DNA of 64,000 nucleotides from Sphingobacterium sp. lm-10 (GCF_023554555.1 NZ_JAMJWC010000001.1:744001-808000); one strand, 5' to 3'. Positions 35,464-44,540 are shown, numbered from the stretch's first letter. The notes: generated by a model not told the origin, from the letters alone. Program-made: numbers and translations.

Positions 35464-36343
35464 GATCCTCCAATCTGTTTAATACCAATCTAGAGATCAG
35501 GTTAAATCCAAAAATAATAACGAACAATAATAAGGCGGCAAACATCAAGGCAGAATCATACATCGGGATCGACATCATCTCTCCAAAATTGTTGGCGATG
35601 AGCGCTGGAATAGGGTAACCGGCATCGAACCATGATTTAGGAATCTGCGGTACATTACCACAAACCATCAGCACGGCAATTGTCTCACCAATGGCGCGTG
35701 ATACCCCTAACACTACCGCTGCAATGATGCCGGGTTTTGCTTTTCGCAAGTTGACCGACACAATCGTTTCCCATTGTGTAGCTCCCAAAGACAGGGAAGC
35801 ATCTTTTAGTTCTTGCGGAACAGTTTGCATCACTTCGACCATGATGCTGATCAGGATGGGGAAAATCATCACGGCCAGCACAATTCCGCCAGCAAACACC
35901 GAAAAACCGGTGGTATCTACACCAAATAATGGCGCGACGTAATTACGAAGGATAGGCACCACAAATAAAATGCCCCATACACCATATAATACAGGAGGAA
36001 TAGCCGCAAGCACATTCATCAAGGGCAACACCGATTTACGTAGCCGATCCGAAGCAAATTCTACCAGATAGATCGAAGCCATGATGCATAGTGGAACCGC
36101 AATGATCAGCGATATGACGGTAACCCACACCGTACCTAAGATAAAGGGGAGAAAACCGAAGTTCCCTCTTAGCGGAGACCAAACACTGCTACTTAAAATC
36201 TCCCACAGGTTTTCGTTCTTTAGTAAAGGCAATGACTTTAGTGTAAGACCTACTGCGATAAGTACGACTACCAGAATTTTTGTTATTAACAAAAATGCCG
36301 AGCCGTATTGTACTAGCTTATCTTTCCATAATCTAAACCTCAT
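35456..36343 (-). CDS. pstC: Phosphate ABC transporter permease
   Basis: A 295-residue permease, partner of PstA. The EAA loop is ATQWETIVSVNLRKAKPGI, and MNVLAAIPPVLYGVWGI is the PstC-specific block after the third helix. A long first extracytoplasmic loop is typical. Its start overlaps pstS by ATGA and its end overlaps pstA by eight bases, so the operon is translationally coupled throughout. Confidence 0.93.
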   Translation of the reverse strand: MRFRLWKDKLVQYGSAFLLITKILVVVLIAVGLTLKSLPLLKNENLWEILSSSVWSPLRGNFGFLPFILGTVWVTVISLIIAVPLCIMASIYLVEFASDRLRKSVLPLMNVLAAIPPVLYGVWGILFVVPILRNYVAPLFGVDTTGFSVFAGGIVLAVMIFPILISIMVEVMQTVPQELKDASLSLGATQWETIVSVNLRKAKPGIIAAVVLGVSRAIGETIAVLMVCGNVPQIPKSWFDAGYPIPALIANNFGEMMSIPMYDSALMFAALLLFVIIFGFNLISRLVLNRLEDHG

Positions 36344-37341
36344 CGTGTCAAAAGTTTTTTATTTTCAACAGCAATGGCTTCCTCATTTAAAGGGACGTAG
36401 CCATTTTCTAATAAATACCCTTGTTGTTCCTTTTCCAGCACAAATTGGATAAATGCCTTAAGCAACGCATTGTCTCTATGCTCTTGCTGGATCACAAAGG
36501 TCAGGTCGCGAGCTGGAGGAGATGGATATCGATTTGCCGCCACGGCCGCTGTAAGCTCCGGCAGCGTACTATAGAAATCTTCCTCTGTATCGATCTTGCC
36601 ATCATGATTAATATCGATCGGAATCACCGCCAACCCGCTACTAGGCAACTTTGTCTTGAGGTCGAACAGGTAATTGATATTATTAAAACCAATGGAGAGT
36701 GGACGATCTTTAATAGCTTGCGCAATGCCGGGATCTCCAAAAATGCCTATTCCTTTCAAATCTTCCTGATTCACGCCTAGAAATTTAGCCCAAGTCTCTG
36801 CTGCACCCGCCGCGTCCGACCGGGTATAGACTTCAATAGGTTGCGCGACAAAGCGCGAATCGATTTCATTCCAATTTTTATACTTACGTGTTACGAAAAT
36901 ATCCACCAACTCCTGCTGGGTAAGCCCCCGTGCTGCGATCAATTCAAAATTAGGATGCGTACTATTGATGGTGCCAATTACAGCGTCTTTGGCCACGTGA
37001 ATCGGATAGGCTCCTTTATCGATCTCCTGTTGGTGCAAGTCGCGCGAGACCAGTCCGATATCCACCATATTCGTCAATACATCCGTAATACCTTTACCAG
37101 CACCACCAGCAGAAATATTAAAGCGAACATCGGGATGTAATGCTTTAAAATCCTCACTCCATAAGATAGCTATCGGATATAAAGCAAAGGCTCCGGAGAT
37201 GGAAATATTGCCCACCAACCGGCCAGAAGCGTCCACGTTATTGGACGGTTTTGGTGCGCACGCATGAGTAAATAAAACAAAAACCAAACTAAGTAGCTGA
37301 ACTACATAGTGTTTGGTGTACACTATTCTCTTTTCAGTCAT
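36340..37341 (-). CDS. pstS: Phosphate-binding lipoprotein, PstS-like
   Basis: A 333-residue periplasmic substrate-binding protein anchored by lipid: hydrophobic VVQLLSLVFVLFTHAC with the lipobox cysteine at 28. The phosphate-binding motifs include ISGAFALYPIA near the N-terminus, SAGGAGKGITD and YTRSDAAGAAETWAKFLG. Residues 243-254 read DINHDGKIDTEE, a perfect EF-hand-type calcium loop inserted in the second lobe. It is the first gene of pstSCAB and divergent from the sulfite reductase gene. CAAATATA at 37352-37359 (minus-strand TATATTTG) is a possible -7 element, implying a very short leader. Confidence 0.88.
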   Translation of the reverse strand: MTEKRIVYTKHYVVQLLSLVFVLFTHACAPKPSNNVDASGRLVGNISISGAFALYPIAILWSEDFKALHPDVRFNISAGGAGKGITDVLTNMVDIGLVSRDLHQQEIDKGAYPIHVAKDAVIGTINSTHPNFELIAARGLTQQELVDIFVTRKYKNWNEIDSRFVAQPIEVYTRSDAAGAAETWAKFLGVNQEDLKGIGIFGDPGIAQAIKDRPLSIGFNNINYLFDLKTKLPSSGLAVIPIDINHDGKIDTEEDFYSTLPELTAAVAANRYPSPPARDLTFVIQQEHRDNALLKAFIQFVLEKEQQGYLLENGYVPLNEEAIAVENKKLLTR

Positions 37342-37351
37342 AACCTATGAA

Positions 37352-37409
37352 CAAATATATAGTAAATTGATAGATATTATCGGTTTTGTCCATATTTTTT
37401 TTAGATTTG
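37352..37409. promoter_or_regulatory. Divergent pst/sulfate-assimilation promoter region
   Basis: The 131-base spacer contains two -7-like elements facing outward: minus-strand TATATTTG (37352-37359) towards pstS and plus-strand TAGATTTG (37402-37409) towards the sulfite reductase gene. Neither has a TTG at 19-21 bases; the closest for the plus strand is at 13. Pho-box or sulfur-specific operators are not recognised. Confidence 0.4.
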
Positions 37410-37472
37410 TGGTACGGCTGTTGTATCATTAAATAAGTCGTAGAGATAGAGTGTTGAATTTTAGAAGAGATT

Positions 37473-39578
37473 ATGCAAAGTTTCCGAACAGAGTTGGAAA
37501 ATCCTATCGTAGAGCAGGAGATCATCGCTTTAGAGCAAAAAATTCGTGATTACCATGCGGGTACGCTTCCCGAGGAAAAGTTTCGCTCCTTGCGTTTAGC
37601 TCGTGGTGTGTACGGACAGCGGCAAGCAGGAGTACAGATGGTACGTATTAAACTGCCATTTGGACGAGTCACTTTCCAGCAGTTGTTGAAGATTGCAGAT
37701 GTATCGGACGAATACGCTAGTAAAAACCTACACCTGACCACGCGGCAGGATATACAAATCCACTATGTAAGCTTAGACAAAACGCCCGAGCTGTGGGCAA
37801 AGTTGGCTGCAGACGATATAACTTTACGAGAAGCCTGCGGGAATACGGTGCGTAACGTGACGGCCTCTGCAGCTGCCGGGATCGATCCTAAAGAACCTTT
37901 TGACGTTTCTCCGTATGCGCACGCGACCTTTTTGTATTTCCTAAGAAATCCAATTTGTGCCGAAATGGGGCGGAAGATTAAGATTTCTTTCTCTTCCAGC
38001 GAAGAGGATACCGCCTTTTCGTATATACATGATTTTGGCTTCATTCCAAAAATACAAGTGATCGACGGAAAAGAAGTACGTGGTTTTAAGGTGATGATGG
38101 GTGGTGGATTAGGTGCACAACCTATTTTGGCAAATGCTGTTTTCGATTTTTTGCCTTCTGATGAGATTATTCCCTATATGGAGGCTACATTACGCGTTTT
38201 TGACCGACATGGTGAACGTAATAACCGGAATAAGGCGCGCTTCAAATACCTGATTCAGAAATTAGGCTTGGAAGAAGTCCTGAGATTGATCGAAGAAGAA
38301 AAAACGGCGATTAAATCTAAAAAATTCGCCATTGACCTAAATGAAGTGGCGCAACCCGAGCCGCCGACTTCAGTGGTAGAAGCAGTAGCGCCTGTAGATG
38401 CTTTAGCCTATGAAATATGGAGACAGACCAATGTATTTGCGCAAAAGCAGGAAGGCTATTTTGGCGTATATGTAAAAGTGCTTACCGGCGATATTCCGAC
38501 CGATAAAGCACGTTTGCTCGTAGATGGTATCAGAGCGCATATTGCCGATGATATTCGTATTACGCAAGATCAAAATCTCTTATTTAAATATGTGCGCGAA
38601 GAATCTCTTCCACACATCTATAATGTATTGCACAAGCTAGGTTATGCCCGCGCAGGTTATGATAGCACCTCAGATGTTACCACTTGTCCAGGTACCGACA
38701 CCTGTAACTTAGGTATTTCTAACTCTACAGAGATGGCGCGTGTCATTGAACAGTATATCCACGAATTTCATGCTGATTTTGTGCATGAGCGTCAACTGAA
38801 GATTAAGATTTCGGGCTGTATGAATTCGTGTGGACAACACGGTTTGGCACATATCGGATTCCACGGTAGTTCTGTCAAATCAGATGGAAAAGTGGTACCT
38901 GCTGCGCAAGTGATGCTCGGCGGAGGTACGCTAGGCGACGGACTAGGACGAGTGGCCGAACGGGTAATCAAAGTACCCACAAAACGGGTGTTGCAGGTGG
39001 TCGACGTCGTCTTGCTTGATTTTAAAGCGAACCGCGAAGCCGACGAGAAATTTCATGCGTACTACGAGCGGCAAACGAAGGATTACTTCTACCGCTTGTT
39101 GAAGCCCTTGGCAGACCTGTCTACACTAACAGATGATGAATTTGTAGACTGGGGACATGAAGGCACGTTTTCTACGGCCATTGGTGTGGGAGAATGTGCC
39201 GGCGTAGTGATCGACCTGGTCGCTACCTTATTATTTGAAGCCGAGGAAAAAATAGATTGGGCAAGACAGGCGCTGGAAAAAGAACAGTATGCCGACGCCA
39301 TTTACCATAGTTACAGCTCATTCGTGGGTACCGCGAAAGCATTATTATTGGATAAAGGAGTGAATGCTAGTACGCAGGCACAAGTTATTGCAGAATTCGA
39401 GACCCGGTTTGTAGAAGAAGGATTGTTTTCATTCCCCAATACATTTACGGAAAGAGTATTGCAAATCAACAAATTTGAGCCTTCCAAAGAATTTGCTGAG
39501 GCATATTTAATTCAGGCTACGGCCTTTTATCTGGAAGGTGCAGAACGGAGAGAGGATCTTCGGGTAGTGAATTCCTAA
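37473..39578 (+). CDS. Siroheme sulfite/nitrite reductase with C-terminal HEPN-like domain
   Basis: A 701-residue ferredoxin-type sulfite or nitrite reductase that carries out the six-electron reduction of sulfite to sulfide (favoured by the cys context). The ferredoxin-like N-domain contains LHLTTRQDIQIHYV. The 4Fe-4S/siroheme ligands are Cys405 and Cys411 (CPGTDTC) and Cys449 and Cys453 (GCMNSC). After the catalytic core, residues about 590-701 form an extra helical domain (EQYADAIYHSYSSFVGTAKALL) resembling HEPN domains, without the RNase Rx4-6H motif. It is the first gene of the cluster; cobA follows after 29 bases. Confidence 0.9.
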   Translation: MQSFRTELENPIVEQEIIALEQKIRDYHAGTLPEEKFRSLRLARGVYGQRQAGVQMVRIKLPFGRVTFQQLLKIADVSDEYASKNLHLTTRQDIQIHYVSLDKTPELWAKLAADDITLREACGNTVRNVTASAAAGIDPKEPFDVSPYAHATFLYFLRNPICAEMGRKIKISFSSSEEDTAFSYIHDFGFIPKIQVIDGKEVRGFKVMMGGGLGAQPILANAVFDFLPSDEIIPYMEATLRVFDRHGERNNRNKARFKYLIQKLGLEEVLRLIEEEKTAIKSKKFAIDLNEVAQPEPPTSVVEAVAPVDALAYEIWRQTNVFAQKQEGYFGVYVKVLTGDIPTDKARLLVDGIRAHIADDIRITQDQNLLFKYVREESLPHIYNVLHKLGYARAGYDSTSDVTTCPGTDTCNLGISNSTEMARVIEQYIHEFHADFVHERQLKIKISGCMNSCGQHGLAHIGFHGSSVKSDGKVVPAAQVMLGGGTLGDGLGRVAERVIKVPTKRVLQVVDVVLLDFKANREADEKFHAYYERQTKDYFYRLLKPLADLSTLTDDEFVDWGHEGTFSTAIGVGECAGVVIDLVATLLFEAEEKIDWARQALEKEQYADAIYHSYSSFVGTAKALLLDKGVNASTQAQVIAEFETRFVEEGLFSFPNTFTERVLQINKFEPSKEFAEAYLIQATAFYLEGAERREDLRVVNS

Positions 39579-39607
39579 ACGAATAACAGGACGAGAAAGA
39601 GAATCAA

Positions 39608-40381
39608 ATGAAAGAAATAAAACCATTTGTCACTTTAGTGGGAGCAGGGCCAGGCGATGCGGAATTGATTACCTTGAAAGGTATTAAAGCCATTCGCGAA
39701 GCGGATGTCATCTTATATGATGCTTTAGTCAATGACGAGCTATTGGACTATGCCGGACCCGATTGTGTGAAAGTATATGTGGGTAAACGCGCGGAGCGCT
39801 TATCTACTTCACAAGATGAAATCAATAAATTACTGGTAGACTATGCACTAAATTACGGTCATGTCGTTCGCCTGAAAGGCGGCGATCCTTTCGTGTTTGG
39901 TAGAGGAGGTGAAGAGTTGGATTATGTACACGCCCATCAGATTGAGACGGCCGTGGTGCCAGGCATATCGTCTTCCATTTCACTAACGGGTCTGCAACAG
40001 ATTCCATTAACGTATCGTGGTGTTGCCGAGAGTTTTTGGGTAATTACCGGTTCTACTTCCGAGACGAAGCTTTCCACAGACCTACAATTGGCCGTCAAAA
40101 GCACGGCTACTGTCGTGGTATTAATGGGTTTTGCGAAATTGCCTCAAATTGTGGCGCAGTACCAGCAGGAAGGCAAGCATAACTTGCCGATTGCGGTGAT
40201 CCAAAACGGCTCTACTACCGAAGAGCGCATCGTTTTAGGCAAGGTAGATACCATTATCGCCCAAGTGGCTGCCGCAAACATGGGTGCACCAGCCATCATC
40301 GTGCTTGGCGAGGTAGTGGCTAAGCATCGGGAGTTTGAAAACGTGCTGAAAAACTTGAAAACAACCGTCTTATCATCATGA
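39608..40381 (+). CDS. cobA: Uroporphyrinogen-III C-methyltransferase
   Basis: A 257-residue SUMT that uses two SAM to convert uroporphyrinogen III to precorrin-2 for siroheme. Motifs of the tetrapyrrole methylase family are VGAGPGDAELITLKG, VRLKGGDPFVFGRGGEE and VPGISSSISLTGLQQIPLT. It is placed between the siroheme enzyme it serves and the next siroheme gene, with which it overlaps by ATGA. Confidence 0.94.
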   Translation: MKEIKPFVTLVGAGPGDAELITLKGIKAIREADVILYDALVNDELLDYAGPDCVKVYVGKRAERLSTSQDEINKLLVDYALNYGHVVRLKGGDPFVFGRGGEELDYVHAHQIETAVVPGISSSISLTGLQQIPLTYRGVAESFWVITGSTSETKLSTDLQLAVKSTATVVVLMGFAKLPQIVAQYQQEGKHNLPIAVIQNGSTTEERIVLGKVDTIIAQVAAANMGAPAIIVLGEVVAKHREFENVLKNLKTTVLSS

Positions 40382-40950
40382 ATACCTTATTTCCGATCTA
40401 TATAAAGATGCACCAGATTCAGACTTTAGTGGTCGGTGCCGGGCCAGTAGGTTTGGAAAAGCTTCAGGCGATTTTTACTAATTCGCCGGAAGCAAAAGTA
40501 CGTGTGGTCGCTGAGGTTATCTCTGCAGATTTTAAGGAATTTGTGCGTGATCGGCCTACGGTAACGGTGGCAGAGAGATCATTTGTGGAAGCCGATTTAG
40601 AGGATATTGACCTCGCTATCCTAGCCACGGATAATGAAAAATTGAATAATTGGGTACGGGAATTAGCTTCAGACAGGCACCTTTTACTCAATGTAGCGGA
40701 TAAACCTAGTTTATGCGATTTCTACTTGGGGTCTGTGGTGCAAAAGGGAGATCTTAAAATAGGAATATCCACGAACGGAAAATCACCGACCATAGCAAAG
40801 CGTGTTAAAGAGCTACTTCAGGACTTAATTCCCGAAGAAATTGATGAAACGCTGGCGTTGATGCAAGAGATGCGTAATGGGCTAAAAGGCGATTTACAAC
40901 AAAAGATAACGGTGCTAAATGCACACACGAAAGAGTTGTTAGAAAAATGA
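40378..40950 (+). CDS. Precorrin-2 dehydrogenase / sirohydrochlorin ferrochelatase
   Basis: A 190-residue protein equivalent to the N-terminal part of CysG (Met8/SirC type). It oxidises precorrin-2 with NAD and may insert iron to finish siroheme. The Rossmann motif is LVVGAGPVGLEKLQAI. DLAILATDNEKLNNWV and VADKPSLCDFYLGSVVQKGDLKIGIST (two parts) are family-specific. It overlaps both neighbours by ATGA (cobA and cysH). Confidence 0.92.
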   Translation: MNTLFPIYIKMHQIQTLVVGAGPVGLEKLQAIFTNSPEAKVRVVAEVISADFKEFVRDRPTVTVAERSFVEADLEDIDLAILATDNEKLNNWVRELASDRHLLLNVADKPSLCDFYLGSVVQKGDLKIGISTNGKSPTIAKRVKELLQDLIPEEIDETLALMQEMRNGLKGDLQQKITVLNAHTKELLEK

Positions 40951-41645
40951 TAACGGATATTAGAAGGGATATTGCTGGATTAGATGCCAGAGAAATACTG
41001 GCTTACCTACAGCAGAATCATGCGGTGGAAAGCATCTTTTCGACCTCTTTTGGGATTGAGGATCAGGTGCTAACGCATTTATTGTATGAGGTGCAAAGCC
41101 AGATTAATATCTTTACCTTAGATACGGGAAGGCTTTTTCCTGAAACGTATTATGTGTGGAATCGTACACTGGAAACCTATGGTTTTCCGATACGTCCGTA
41201 CTATCCGCAAACCGAGCAAGTCGAGCAAATGGTGGCCAGGAAAGGTCCATCCAGTTTTTACGAAAGCGTTGATAACCGCAAGGAGTGCTGCTATATCCGA
41301 AAGATAGAACCACTACAACGGGCCATTCAAGGTTATAAAATCTGGATCACCGGCATCCGTGCCGATCAGTCGGCTAATCGCCACGATATGGAACAGGTAG
41401 AATGGGATGAAGTCAATCAGATGATTAAAATTCATCCTTTGTTTCATTGGACATTGGAAGAAGTCGAATCATTTTTGAAGAAGAATTTTGTGCCTTACAA
41501 TCCTTTACACGACAAAGGATTCCCCAGCATCGGCTGCCAGCCTTGTACAAGAGCAGTAGCACCCGGACAAGATTTTCGTGCCGGACGCTGGTGGTGGGAA
41601 GATCAGAGTAAGAAAGAATGTGGTTTACATGCTACGAGTAAATAA
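40947..41645 (+). CDS. cysH: Adenylyl-sulfate (APS) reductase, CysH family
   Basis: A 232-residue reductase making sulfite from activated sulfate with thioredoxin. The [4Fe-4S] cysteines of the bacterial APS reductase subgroup are all present: Cys114-Cys115 (KECCYIRK) and Cys197/Cys200 (GCQPC), with the catalytic Cys225 in KKECGLH. PAPS-only enzymes such as E. coli CysH lack the cluster. With no cysC in the cluster, direct APS reduction is the likely route. Overlaps the siroheme gene by ATGA; cysD begins 6 bases after. Confidence 0.94.
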   Translation: MITDIRRDIAGLDAREILAYLQQNHAVESIFSTSFGIEDQVLTHLLYEVQSQINIFTLDTGRLFPETYYVWNRTLETYGFPIRPYYPQTEQVEQMVARKGPSSFYESVDNRKECCYIRKIEPLQRAIQGYKIWITGIRADQSANRHDMEQVEWDEVNQMIKIHPLFHWTLEEVESFLKKNFVPYNPLHDKGFPSIGCQPCTRAVAPGQDFRAGRWWWEDQSKKECGLHATSK

Positions 41646-41651
41646 AAAAAG

Positions 41652-42542
41652 ATGGATTATTTAGATCATTTAGAAGCCGAGGCTATTTATATATTGCGCG
41701 AGGTGGCCGGACAGTTTGAAAATCCTGCCTTGCTATTTTCTGGCGGAAAGGATTCCATCACATTGGTGCATTTGGCTAAGAAAGCATTTAGGCCCGGAAA
41801 ATTTCCTTTCCCATTAGTACACATCGATACAGGACATAATTTTCCGGAAACCATTAGCTTTCGCGATCAGCTAGTCGCAGAGCTTGGCGAGCAATTGATC
41901 GTAGGTTATGTGCAAGACAGCATAGATCAGGGAAAAGCAATCGAGCAGACAGGGAAGAATGCCAGCAGAAATGCTTTACAGACCGTCACCCTGTTGGATA
42001 CGATCGAGCAGTACGGCTTTGATGCCTGTATTGGTGGCGCCAGACGTGACGAAGAAAAGGCACGTGCGAAAGAGCGTATATTTTCGGTACGGGATGAGTT
42101 TGGACAATGGGATCCAAAGCGGCAGCGTCCAGAACTTTGGAACATTCTCAACGGCAAAATTAATAAAGGAGAAAATGTACGCGTATTTCCGATATCCAAC
42201 TGGACAGAATTAGATGTGTGGAACTATATAAAAAGAGAAAATATTGCACTACCATCGATCTACTTTAGTCATCAGCGGGATGTGGTATTGCGCAACGGGC
42301 AGTGGATGGCAGCAGCTCCCTTTTTGCAAATTGATGAAACGGATACAGTAGATCATAAATCAGTGCGTTTCAGAACAGTAGGGGATATGACCTGTACTGC
42401 TGCTGTCGACTCAGAAGCGGTGGAACTAGACGATATTATTGAAGAAATTCGCTCTTCGACGATCAGTGAGCGTGGCGCCCGTATAGACGATAAGGTATCG
42501 GAAGCCGCTATGGAAGAACGTAAGAAACAAGGTTATTTTTAA
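41652..42542 (+). CDS. cysD: Sulfate adenylyltransferase subunit 2
   Basis: A 296-residue PP-loop ATP pyrophosphatase subunit that forms APS from sulfate and ATP with CysN. The PP-loop is LLFSGGKDSITL. FPLVHIDTGHNFPET, CIGGARRDEEKARAKERIFS and the TVGDMTCTAAV region are typical. It is followed by an 84-base spacer and then cysN. Confidence 0.95.
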   Translation: MDYLDHLEAEAIYILREVAGQFENPALLFSGGKDSITLVHLAKKAFRPGKFPFPLVHIDTGHNFPETISFRDQLVAELGEQLIVGYVQDSIDQGKAIEQTGKNASRNALQTVTLLDTIEQYGFDACIGGARRDEEKARAKERIFSVRDEFGQWDPKRQRPELWNILNGKINKGENVRVFPISNWTELDVWNYIKRENIALPSIYFSHQRDVVLRNGQWMAAAPFLQIDETDTVDHKSVRFRTVGDMTCTAAVDSEAVELDDIIEEIRSSTISERGARIDDKVSEAAMEERKKQGYF

Positions 42543-42626
42543 TTTGTACTGCGTTGCGAGTCGTGCGTGTAGAGATGATTATCTCATGCAATACGCATGA
42601 CGCAATACCCACTACTAGTAGTAAAA

Positions 42627-43871
42627 ATGGATATATTAAAATTTATAACAGCAGGTTCGGTAGACGATGGTAAAAGCACCTTGATCGGTCGCCTGTTATA
42701 CGATACTAATTCTGTACTCGACGATCAACTGGAGGCTATTAAGAAAGCCAATCGGAAAAATAATGACGGAACGGTAGATCTGGCCATTTTGACAGATGGT
42801 CTGAAAGCAGAGCGGGAGCAGGGCATCACCATTGATGTGGCCTATAAGTATTTCCAGACGAAACACCGCAAATTCATTATTGCGGATGCACCTGGGCATA
42901 TTCAGTACACCCGAAACATGGTAACCGGCGCGTCGAATTCAGATTTAATTGTCGTTTTGGTAGATGCTCGCAAGGGAGTGATCGAACAGACCAAGAGACA
43001 TTCTTTCCTCGCCAAGTTGCTTTCGATGAAGAAAGTCCTGGTTTGTGTGAACAAAATGGATATGGTGGATTACGATCAGACAGTCTTTGATACGATCAAA
43101 GCTGATTATGAGCAACTTGCTACCAAATTAGGATTGAAAAATATAGATTATATTCCTGTATCGGCTTTGAAAGGCGATAATATCGTTCATAGATCGGAGC
43201 GCATGAGCTGGTTCAAAGGGGAAGCTTTACTAGATTACCTGGAAAAGGTAGAGTTTCCGGAAGCAAAGCAATCCAGAGGCTGGCGCTTTCCAGTACAATG
43301 GGTCGTTCGGCCACAAACAGAAGATTTACATGATTACCGTGGTTACGCGGGTCGGGTATTAGGATCAGGTCTGCGAGTTGGTGAGGAAGTACTCGTATTG
43401 CCGAGCGGTGTGCATAGTACAGTACAGCGTATCGAAATCAATCAGCAGGCTTTCACCGTAGCGGAAGATGGACAATCCGTGATCGTTCATCTGAGCACCG
43501 ATGTGGATATTTCTCGTGGCGATACCATCGTGAGTGCCGCAAATCCAACGCACAGCGAACGTAGTTTTGAGGCTAATATTAGTTGGTTTGATAATAAGCC
43601 CTTGGATACAGCGCAATTGTATTTGCTGCAGCACCATAGCAAAACAGTTAAAATTAAAGTTCCCGAAGTATTGTTTAAATACGATGTCAATACGCAAGAA
43701 CAGCATTATGGTGCTGACATTCGATTAAATGACATCGGTAAGGTTTTCATTAAAGCAGCAGATGAAATTCCATTTGATCTTCAGGAAGATTTTCCAGAGA
43801 ATGGGCGCGCTATTATCATAGATCCACGGACTAATATTACTGTTGGAGCGGTTACTATAGAACAAATCTAA
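42627..43871 (+). CDS. cysN: Sulfate adenylyltransferase subunit 1 (GTPase)
   Basis: A 414-residue EF-Tu-like GTPase that drives APS formation by CysD. G1 is GSVDDGKST (residues 10-18), G3 DAPGHIQYTRNM, and G4 NKMD. beta-barrel domains follow. The ATG at 42627 begins the conserved MDILKFITAG; an in-frame ATG ten codons earlier is less likely. There is no C-terminal APS kinase (CysC) fusion, in agreement with the APS-type CysH. It ends 17 bases from the convergent thioesterase gene. Confidence 0.94.
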   Translation: MDILKFITAGSVDDGKSTLIGRLLYDTNSVLDDQLEAIKKANRKNNDGTVDLAILTDGLKAEREQGITIDVAYKYFQTKHRKFIIADAPGHIQYTRNMVTGASNSDLIVVLVDARKGVIEQTKRHSFLAKLLSMKKVLVCVNKMDMVDYDQTVFDTIKADYEQLATKLGLKNIDYIPVSALKGDNIVHRSERMSWFKGEALLDYLEKVEFPEAKQSRGWRFPVQWVVRPQTEDLHDYRGYAGRVLGSGLRVGEEVLVLPSGVHSTVQRIEINQQAFTVAEDGQSVIVHLSTDVDISRGDTIVSAANPTHSERSFEANISWFDNKPLDTAQLYLLQHHSKTVKIKVPEVLFKYDVNTQEQHYGADIRLNDIGKVFIKAADEIPFDLQEDFPENGRAIIIDPRTNITVGAVTIEQI

Positions 43872-43888
43872 AGATAGAACGGCTTTAT

Positions 43889-44353
43889 TTATAAAAATGG
43901 AGCCATTTCTGCCTCGATCTGCTTGCGATAAGACATCAATCTTTTAGCATATTCTTCTTGCTGCTTAGCCTCATCGGTAATTGGAGTCCATTTTGGCACG
44001 TTGACCGGTTTTCCATCATCATCGATGGCTACAAAAACAATAATACAGTGGGTTTTCTTCTCAAAATCCATGCTTTTGAGTTCTCGGGCATATACGTCTA
44101 TGGCAATATGCATACTGCTTGATCCAGTGTAGATCACATGTGCTTCAACTTTTACGATTTGTCCTATTTTAATAGGCTGATAAAAGCGAATTCCACCTAC
44201 ATAAACCGTTACACAATATCGACTACTCCAGCTACTAGCACATGCGTAACCTGCTTGATCAATCCATTTCATGACACTTCCGCCATGGACTTTTCCGCCA
44301 TAATTTACATCAGATGGTTCGGATATAAATTGAAATATTAGAGGAGTATTCAT
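43889..44353 (-). CDS. Acyl-CoA thioesterase (hotdog fold, YciA/BACH-like)
   Basis: A 154-residue hotdog-fold thioesterase hydrolysing acyl-CoA to free acid and CoA. The typical block is SDVNYGGKVHGGSVMKWIDQAG followed by VTVYVGGIRFYQPIKIGQIV. An Asp/His-type active site with the conserved aspartate in KWIDQAG is consistent with the YciA group. The chain-length preference is unknown. Convergent with cysN and preceded by a spacer with a 16-base palindrome. Confidence 0.9.
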   Translation of the reverse strand: MNTPLIFQFISEPSDVNYGGKVHGGSVMKWIDQAGYACASSWSSRYCVTVYVGGIRFYQPIKIGQIVKVEAHVIYTGSSSMHIAIDVYARELKSMDFEKKTHCIIVFVAIDDDGKPVNVPKWTPITDEAKQQEEYAKRLMSYRKQIEAEMAPFL

Positions 44354-44405
44354 TGTTCTTTTCTAAGCTGTACAATAAGGTATAATACATAACTATGTCA
44401 TACTT

Positions 44406-44421
44406 ATATGTTTAAACATAT
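44406..44421. promoter_or_regulatory. 16-base perfect palindrome upstream of the thioesterase gene
   Basis: ATATGTTTAAACATAT is its own reverse complement and lies 53 bases before the thioesterase start. It could be an operator, but in such AT-rich DNA a chance palindrome is possible. Confidence 0.3.
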
Positions 44422-44540
44422 TTGACATTGGAATGTTTGTCGTCTTTACACGTCGATAGAAGACCGTGGTGGTTATCAAAAACGTAATAGCGAATATTCT
44501 ATTTAACATAATATATATTATAATTAAATAATATATCGAA

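Noticed and set aside
42543..42626. Possible riboswitch or hairpin between cysD and cysN
   Set aside because: GCGTTGCG and CGCATGACGC words suggest some pairing, but I could not draw a convincing stem with a T-run or any known riboswitch core.
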